Assembly: GCA_964621845.1 (NCBI GenBank)
Contig: CAZUOL010000010.1
Coordinates: 1 to 8,858, forward strand
Direction of reading: 5' to 3'
Origin: CAYRKQ01 sp964621845
GTDB lineage: Bacteria > Patescibacteriota > Saccharimonadia > Saccharimonadales > UBA7683
DNA length: 8,858 nt
The notes under the pieces were generated by a model that saw only the letters and a program-made list of their open reading frames with translations, was not told the DNA's origin and searched no databases. Both the position numbers and the translations under genes were made by a program. Of the stretch, positions 5,324 to 8,858 are shown piece after piece. Within the stretch, counting starts at the first letter, position 1; each line of letters begins with the position of its first letter.

Positions 5324-5340
5324 TCTGCAATAAAACTCAA
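5312..5340 (-). promoter_or_regulatory. Promoter of the tRNA-Gln unit
   Basis: On the minus strand TTGAGT (5335-5340), a 17-base spacer, then a perfect TATAAT (5312-5317). Transcription would start near 5305 and run through the partial tRNA copy, tRNA-Gln and the terminator at 5037, giving a precursor of about 270 bases. Confidence 0.75.
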
Positions 5341-5347
5341 ACTCTGC

Positions 5348-5365
5348 ATGTGATTTTTATCACAT
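5348..5365. promoter_or_regulatory. CRP-type operator palindrome
   Basis: ATGTGAT-TTTT-ATCACAT is a perfect 7-bp inverted repeat and contains TGTGA-N6-TCACA, the textbook CRP/CAP half-site pair. It lies between two divergent promoters. It touches the -35 of the rightward one, with its centre about 43 bases before the predicted start, which is near a class II activator position. It is about 51 bases before the tRNA start on the other side. The regulator is not in the window. Confidence 0.5.
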
Positions 5366-5393
5366 TGCTTATTGTGCTTATGACTGTTTAAAT
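5365..5393 (+). promoter_or_regulatory. Possible promoter of the RNB gene
   Basis: TTGCTT (5365-5370), a 17-base spacer, then TTAAAT (5388-5393), preceded by TGT like an extended -10. Both boxes are imperfect, as is usual for promoters that need an activator, and the CRP-type palindrome adjoins it. The leader to the gene at 5453 would be about 53 bases. Confidence 0.35.
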
Positions 5394-5409
5394 AACTCTT
5401 AGAGGTAAC

Positions 5410-5469
5410 ATGAGAAAACAAAACGTGAACTTACAAAATTTTGGAGAGGTATATGCCACTGGCTGCTGA
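5410..5469 (+). CDS. Possible 19-residue leader peptide before the RNB gene
   Basis: ATG at 5410 has AGAGG five bases upstream (a fair ribosome site) and encodes MRKQNVNLQNFGEVYATGC, ending with TGA at 5467-5469. It overlaps the ribosome site and first codons of the RNB gene (start 5453) in another frame. Ribosomes on this ORF would cover the downstream start, which suits translational coupling or repression. It has no run of a single amino acid as in attenuation leaders. It may be chance. Confidence 0.3.
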   Translation: MRKQNVNLQNFGEVYATGC

Positions 5470-6454
5470 GCAAGCGCCAGTCACAAAATATATAACTGAA
5501 CAAGATTTAATGCGCCGCCTGCCTGAGCAGGGCATTGCAATTGATCCTCATAACCCAAGCGAAATAGACGACGCCATTTGGGCGGAACCGCTTCATACCA
5601 AGAAGGGGTTTTCTCGTATACAAATCCATATAGCCGATGGCGGCTTACTGTATGACCATCCGACCATAATTGCCGAAGCGAGAAAAAACGGTTGGAGCGA
5701 ATATTTTGATGATGATACACCCCCAAACCTTATGATGGACGAAGCAGTTGCCGTTCATGGCTTGAGCCTCAATATTGGCCACCAGGGCACCGATTATGCG
5801 CCTGCAGTCACTATCGCGTTCACGTTTGACAAATATGGCAGAAAAGTCTTGGACCCATCTGTTTACAAATCCCGTGTTTTAACGAAACCAATGGATTACA
5901 AAGGTTTTGAAGCCGAGGTCAAGAAAGCAAGAAAGGGCAAAGCAAGCAATGAAGAATACCAATCTCGGTATATCTATCTTCGCGCCAGAGAGCTCACAAA
6001 ACCGCCAGGCAAACTCTCCTCCATACGAGCAGGTAAGCTTGGCAAACAAACTGTTCGTCATTACATGGTTGCAGCCAACTCTATCGTCGCAAATCACATG
6101 CATCAACAAGGCATCCCTTGGCTTTTCAGAAACCACCATCTGCGCAACTTTGAACACCCCCAAGCTGATCTACTCGCTCACCTGTATCCTGATACTGCGC
6201 AACTTATTCAACATGATATGGCCTGGTATAGCCGCATACCAACGCTGCATGCGAATCTCGGGCTAAAAGGCTATTGCCACTTTACCTCGCCGCTCAGAAG
6301 ATTCCCTGACCTTGCGAATCATCTCAACCTACATGCGCACCTTGAGGGGCTTCCTACCATGTACAATGCAGAAGAAATGGACGAAATCGCTCGTGAAATG
6401 GGTCACAAAATAGTAGTAGCACTTGCCGAGCGAGAACCTAGAGCAGCAGCATAG
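5453..6454 (+). CDS. Stand-alone RNB-domain protein (RNase II/R catalytic domain)
   Basis: This 333-residue protein consists almost wholly of the RNB exonuclease domain. Signatures, numbered from the ATG at 5453, are IDPHNPSEIDDA (30-41), the metal-binding acidic cluster, then HIADGG (59-64) and YCHFTSPLRRFPDL (274-287), the conserved substrate and metal segment near the domain end. RNase II and RNase R, about 640 and 810 residues, add cold-shock and S1 RNA-binding domains; both are absent here. Against E. coli RNase II Asp201/207/209/210, this protein has Asp31, Glu37, Asp39 and Asp40, so one ligand is Glu. The family degrades RNA 3' to 5'; activity of this one is inferred. The start at 5453 is chosen because GGAGAGG lies three bases upstream; a TTG at 5441 would sit inside that site. 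It overlaps queA tail to tail by 17 bases. Confidence 0.88.
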   Translation: MPLAAEQAPVTKYITEQDLMRRLPEQGIAIDPHNPSEIDDAIWAEPLHTKKGFSRIQIHIADGGLLYDHPTIIAEARKNGWSEYFDDDTPPNLMMDEAVAVHGLSLNIGHQGTDYAPAVTIAFTFDKYGRKVLDPSVYKSRVLTKPMDYKGFEAEVKKARKGKASNEEYQSRYIYLRARELTKPPGKLSSIRAGKLGKQTVRHYMVAANSIVANHMHQQGIPWLFRNHHLRNFEHPQADLLAHLYPDTAQLIQHDMAWYSRIPTLHANLGLKGYCHFTSPLRRFPDLANHLNLHAHLEGLPTMYNAEEMDEIAREMGHKIVVALAEREPRAAA

Positions 6455-7409
6455 CGTCACCGAAAGAATAGAAGCGATACGTTTCTTTTATCGCGTGATC
6501 ATATATATACTGCAGCTCGTCACCAGAACCCACAAACGCCTCGACTAAAAGTAGTAGGGAAGTGCCCGGCAAATGAAAATTCGTAACGAGCGCATTCACC
6601 CGTTTAAAAGAATAGCCGGGTTGAATGAAAATGTCTGTTGAGCCTGAGAGCTGTTGGCTGTTTGCAGCTGATTCAATCGTGCGGACCGAAGTGGTACCCA
6701 CTGCCGTTACATGCTCAGCCGCCGCTATTTTTTGAGCTGTCGTCTCTGCAATCTCATACGATTCCTCGTGCAGTCGGCCCGTTTTAAAATTTTCTTCCGT
6801 CAGCGAAGCAAATGTACCAAGGCTCACGTGCAACGTGACTTCAGCCCAATCACGCTCGGCTTGCACCCTTTGTTTTAGCTGATCGGTGAAATGGAGCCCA
6901 GCAGTCGGCGCTGCTTTTGAGCCCACTGTTTTGGCATAAATGGTCTGATATTCCGCCGCCAAGGCATCGTTTTGTTTTATATACGGCGGTAGCGGTACAT
7001 GCTGGGCCGCCAATAAATCAGGATGATCACGAGCTACATTAAACTGGATGGTCCGGATGCCTTCTTCATCAATTGCTGTTACGGTAGCTAAAACTGCATG
7101 ACTTAGTTGTACCGTTTTGCCAAGTCGGAATACCTTACCGGGCCGCACCAGTGCTCGCACGGTTTTATCATTTACCCCTTCAACCACAAAGAGTTCCTTT
7201 TTACCGCCATCAAACAACATCCGACAATGTTCGACCTTAGAATTATTCACTACCACCAATGTTGGATTAGGCAGATGTTTCAGTAGATTATAAAAGTAGT
7301 CATCAGTTATTCTTTTAGTCCGGCGATTATATACCAGCAAACGGGCATGATCACGCGGCGAGGCCGGTGCTTGAGCAATCAAACTTTTCGGTAAATCAAA
7401 ATCAATCAC
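6438..7409 (-). CDS. queA: S-adenosylmethionine:tRNA ribosyltransferase-isomerase (queuosine synthesis)
   Basis: This 323-residue QueA transfers and rearranges the ribosyl part of SAM onto preQ1 at position 34 of tRNAs with GUN anticodons (Tyr, His, Asn, Asp), giving epoxyqueuosine. Family blocks are present in order: FDLP..LIAQ.P...RD.ARLLV (4-26), GSKAAPTAGLHFT (163-175), TLHVSLGTF (192-200), LHEESYEI (213-220), GTTSVRTIES (238-247), FIQPGYSFK (261-269), TNFHLPGTSLLLLVEAF (276-292) and YRFYSFGDAM (311-320). It is slightly shorter than E. coli QueA (356), mainly in the N-terminal half, and looks intact. GTG at 7409 is forced as start by an in-frame TGA just before it. There is no Shine-Dalgarno, and a TATACT box lies six bases upstream, so its message may be leaderless. 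Other queuosine genes are not in the window. tRNA-Gln nearby is not a substrate. Confidence 0.97.
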   Translation of the reverse strand: MIDFDLPKSLIAQAPASPRDHARLLVYNRRTKRITDDYFYNLLKHLPNPTLVVVNNSKVEHCRMLFDGGKKELFVVEGVNDKTVRALVRPGKVFRLGKTVQLSHAVLATVTAIDEEGIRTIQFNVARDHPDLLAAQHVPLPPYIKQNDALAAEYQTIYAKTVGSKAAPTAGLHFTDQLKQRVQAERDWAEVTLHVSLGTFASLTEENFKTGRLHEESYEIAETTAQKIAAAEHVTAVGTTSVRTIESAANSQQLSGSTDIFIQPGYSFKRVNALVTNFHLPGTSLLLLVEAFVGSGDELQYIYDHAIKETYRFYSFGDAMLLL

Positions 7410-7415
7410 TCAATG

Positions 7416-7421
7416 AGTATA
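7416..7421 (-). promoter_or_regulatory. -10-like box abutting the queA start
   Basis: TATACT on the minus strand ends six bases before the GTG of queA, so transcription would begin at or next to the start codon. The -35 region (TTACCC at 17 bases) is poor. Read-through from the upstream small gene is the alternative. Confidence 0.35.
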
Positions 7422-7652
7422 CTACGCGGCCTCGAGGTGGGTAATCCGCTGTTCATGATCGTTCAACTGAACGCTGTGCTCAGTAACCGCAGCCTTAATA
7501 ATTTTCACATCAGCCTTAAGATCGTCAAACTCTTCTCTTGAGGGCTTTGTTCTCAATTCGTCTTGAATCTGAACAGTCACTTCGATTAATCGATCGAACT
7601 TGCCGTTCATATCTTCTAAAATTACTTCAAGATGATCTTTATCGGAGCTCAT
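7422..7652 (-). CDS. Small coiled-coil protein of unknown function
   Basis: This 76-residue, charged, wholly helical-looking protein has hydrophobic residues at heptad-like spacing through most of its length (for example FDDLKADVKIIKAAV 42-56 and QLNDHEQRITHLEAA 62-76), which indicates a coiled coil. It has no Cys, no signal and no membrane segment. It resembles many short uncharacterised bacterial coiled-coil proteins, and I cannot name a function. It ends 12 bases before queA on the same strand and may be co-transcribed with it. The start at 7652 has no Shine-Dalgarno; an extended -10 box lies six bases upstream, which suggests a leaderless message. Confidence 0.75.
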   Translation of the reverse strand: MSSDKDHLEVILEDMNGKFDRLIEVTVQIQDELRTKPSREEFDDLKADVKIIKAAVTEHSVQLNDHEQRITHLEAA

Positions 7653-7658
7653 ATGCTT

Positions 7659-7667
7659 ATTCTAACA
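7659..7667 (-). promoter_or_regulatory. Extended -10 promoter of the coiled-coil gene
   Basis: The minus strand reads TGT-TAGAAT, an extended -10 (TGn plus five of six bases). It ends six bases before the ATG at 7652, so the predicted start of transcription coincides with the start codon. No -35 is evident. It shares a 75-bp spacer with the divergent promoter at 7689-7717. Confidence 0.5.
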
Positions 7668-7688
7668 TAGGCGCGTCATCAAATGAGC

Positions 7689-7717
7689 TTGCTGTAATAT
7701 TAACCAGGTGTTATAAT
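7689..7717 (+). promoter_or_regulatory. Extended -10 promoter of the 195-residue protein gene
   Basis: TTGCTG (7689-7694), 17 bases, then TGT-TATAAT with a perfect -10 at 7712-7717. The ATG at 7728 is only 11 bases after the box, so the leader would be about four bases with no room for a ribosome site. Confidence 0.7.
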
Positions 7718-7727
7718 ATAGTTTATT

Positions 7728-8315
7728 ATGACAACTCGTAGTGAAGTACCTGCGTTTCAGGCTAACGTTGCCGAGCCTTATTGTCCACCCGTTCTTAAGG
7801 CGGTTCATTTCAATAATGAGCAAGCCCCGTATGACATCTTGATAGCTATGGGCGTGACGGCTGATGACATCACGAACTGGCGAGTATATGGCGGTCTACC
7901 AGGCCCTGATTACACGGCTAAACCGAAAGAGGTCGTTATTAATGCACCAGAAATTGGCAAACAACTACCAAGCCACCATCCTGATGTTTTTCGCGATTTC
8001 ACAGCAACACACGTTGCTATCGGCCTCGCTCAGGCAGTTATCACTCAAGAGAAACCAGAGCTTTATACAACAATTAAGGGGGGAGTGCTGGTCGGCGCGC
8101 TAGGCGGGTTCCTTGTTGCCTCTCAACTACCGGTACCACCAATTGCCATAGCGGTTATGCCTGCCTTTGGAGCCGGCCTCGGCTCGATACCCGAATGCTG
8201 GCGTGAATCTCGTGCCAAAAACATTACCGAAAAACGCGTCAACTCCTTCTTAGCAAACCACCCTGCGTTATTCAAAGAACTTCGCGATACTATACTACCA
8301 GTGTATGCCCGTTAG
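7728..8315 (+). CDS. Uncharacterised protein with a Gly-rich hydrophobic hairpin
   Basis: I do not recognise a family for this 195-residue protein. It has a soluble N-terminal part of about 115 residues, including VYGGLPGPDY (53-62) and a His-bearing stretch SHHPDVFRDFTATHVAIGLA (82-101). Two glycine-rich hydrophobic stretches follow (about 117-133 and 136-153), split by LPVPP, like a hairpin entering or crossing a membrane. A charged helical tail closes it (ECWRESRAKNITEKR onward). There is no N-terminal signal. The three His could bind a metal, but no known motif is complete. The start at 7728 follows from the extended -10 promoter 11 bases upstream; there is no Shine-Dalgarno. It ends 17 bases before the convergent gene. 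Confidence 0.8.
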   Translation: MTTRSEVPAFQANVAEPYCPPVLKAVHFNNEQAPYDILIAMGVTADDITNWRVYGGLPGPDYTAKPKEVVINAPEIGKQLPSHHPDVFRDFTATHVAIGLAQAVITQEKPELYTTIKGGVLVGALGGFLVASQLPVPPIAIAVMPAFGAGLGSIPECWRESRAKNITEKRVNSFLANHPALFKELRDTILPVYAR

Positions 8316-8335
8316 CATTGGTAACAAACCAACTA
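8313..8335. terminator. Weak hairpin between convergent genes
   Basis: TTGGT (8318-8322) pairs with ACCAA (8328-8332) around AACAA. The stem is extended across a two-base bulge by pairing of the two genes' stop codons (TAG 8313-8315 with CTA 8333-8335). It has no T run on either strand, so it is a poor terminator candidate, but it is the only one in the junction. Confidence 0.2.
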
Positions 8336-8858
8336 GCGAAGGATATTGACGGCGCGGGCGATCACCAAACCAACTGCCAACAATGAAATAAGCGATTGCA
8401 CCAACATAAACGCCTTCGCCCGATGGGTGAGTGGCATGGTGTCGGTGGGGCTAAAAGCAGTGGCGTTGGTAGAAGAGGTGTAGAGATAATCAAAAAATAA
8501 TGGCTGCCAGTTTTTATCAACGGGATCATTGAGATTCTGCTGCACAAACAAGAAATCATGGTTGGGGTTTTCCTGCAGGCGCTTATCGGGGCCACCACCA
8601 TCCAGCTCCCAATACCATAGCCCAAACAGAATAATGTTGGTGATATAAATACTCCCGGCTGAAAGCAGCAAGGTGTGGCCCTCGTGAATACTGCCATTGA
8701 GCAGGTTATCAAGCAGCAAAAGCAGTGAAGCTATGTTCAAAACGGTGATACACGCAATCAGGCCCAGCGAGAAAAAGCGACGTAAATTTAACGAGCGCTG
8801 CGATGGCCGACGCGTCGTGATACTGAGACCCACCAATAGTAAGAGTTCAAGTGCAGCC
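8333..8858 (-). CDS. Uncharacterised integral membrane protein, N-terminus cut by the right edge
   Basis: At least 175 residues are visible. The frame is open to the window edge (AALELLLLVGLSITTRR...), so the GTG at 8836 is most likely an internal Val and the true start lies outside. Hydrophobic segments, numbered from that Val, are about 21-46, 54-76 and 141-166, plus part of one before residue 6. Distinctive motifs are WYWELDGGGP (74-83) in a loop and DYLYTSSTNATAFSPTDTMP (116-135) before the last helix, which ends GLVIARAVNIL. I recall this pattern from uncharacterised multi-helix membrane proteins of about 220-250 residues in several bacterial phyla; no function is known to me. It is convergent with the gene at 7728. 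Confidence 0.8.
   Translation of the reverse strand, partial: AALELLLLVGLSITTRRPSQRSLNLRRFFSLGLIACITVLNIASLLLLLDNLLNGSIHEGHTLLLSAGSIYITNIILFGLWYWELDGGGPDKRLQENPNHDFLFVQQNLNDPVDKNWQPLFFDYLYTSSTNATAFSPTDTMPLTHRAKAFMLVQSLISLLAVGLVIARAVNILR

Noticed and set aside
4816..5421. 201-codon minus-strand reading frame, including a stretch (about 4816-5031) that could pass for a small protein
   Set aside because: It runs through the tRNA-Gln gene, its partial copy and both terminators. The GFGPGIRRFESCRPS-like peptide in it is the usual false translation of a tRNA. The 3' segment has no ribosome site or recognised family.
5441..5452. TTG start for the RNB gene four codons upstream
   Set aside because: It overlaps the GGAGAGG ribosome site that serves the ATG at 5453.
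8362..8712. 116-codon minus-strand frame inside the right-edge membrane protein gene
   Set aside because: It is an out-of-frame shadow. The overlapping frame has conserved-looking membrane helices and motifs.
1..8858. CRISPR array, insertion sequence or integrase
   Set aside because: No regularly spaced repeats, transposase or recombinase motifs were found in any frame.

Overview
The window is compact, bacterial and of medium GC. It uses the standard code: TAA, TAG and TGA all serve as stops, and GTG starts are common (apbE-like, reductase and queA genes). The gene style suggests a Candidatus Saccharibacteria (TM7/Patescibacteria)-like genome: small genes, short spacers, several apparently leaderless genes, and a flavin/heme redox operon in an otherwise minimal setting. 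This placement is an inference, because there is no rRNA or ribosomal protein marker here.

Layout. (1) 1-3986, minus strand: a probable operon read right to left. It encodes an AI-2E-family membrane protein, a membrane-tethered ferredoxin-NADP-reductase-like flavoprotein with an S/T-rich tail, an ApbE-type FAD:protein FMN transferase, and a di-heme ferric-reductase-like membrane protein. A further reading frame may begin at the left edge. Together the middle three look like a NOX/FRE-type transmembrane electron-transfer system split over separate genes, with the flavinylating enzyme encoded between its halves. (2) 4015-4500: a perfect -10 box for that operon, the last 56 codons of a lost MacB/FtsX-type ABC permease, a basic 60-residue ORF and inverted repeats. 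(3) 4565-4864: a small two-helix membrane protein with its own terminator. (4) 4893-5340: a minus-strand tRNA-Gln(TTG) unit with promoter, encoded CCA and terminator. It is flanked by partial copies of itself, a 29-bp 5' half upstream and a 16-bp 3' end downstream. (5) 5341-6454: a divergent control region with a perfect CRP-type palindrome (TGTGA-N6-TCACA), then a stand-alone RNB (RNase II/R catalytic domain) gene preceded by a 19-codon leader ORF. (6) 6438-7652, minus strand: queA, overlapping the RNB gene tail to tail, with a small coiled-coil gene upstream. (7) 7728-8858: an orphan 195-residue protein, and on the opposite strand a membrane protein cut by the window edge.

How the parts may work together. 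The reductase would take electrons from NAD(P)H through FAD at the inner face and pass them to the di-heme protein, which moves them across the membrane. ApbE implies a covalently flavinylated acceptor, which is not in this window. The tRNA-Gln region looks rearranged and may carry the scar of a recombination or integration event. No transposase, integrase or CRISPR array is present.
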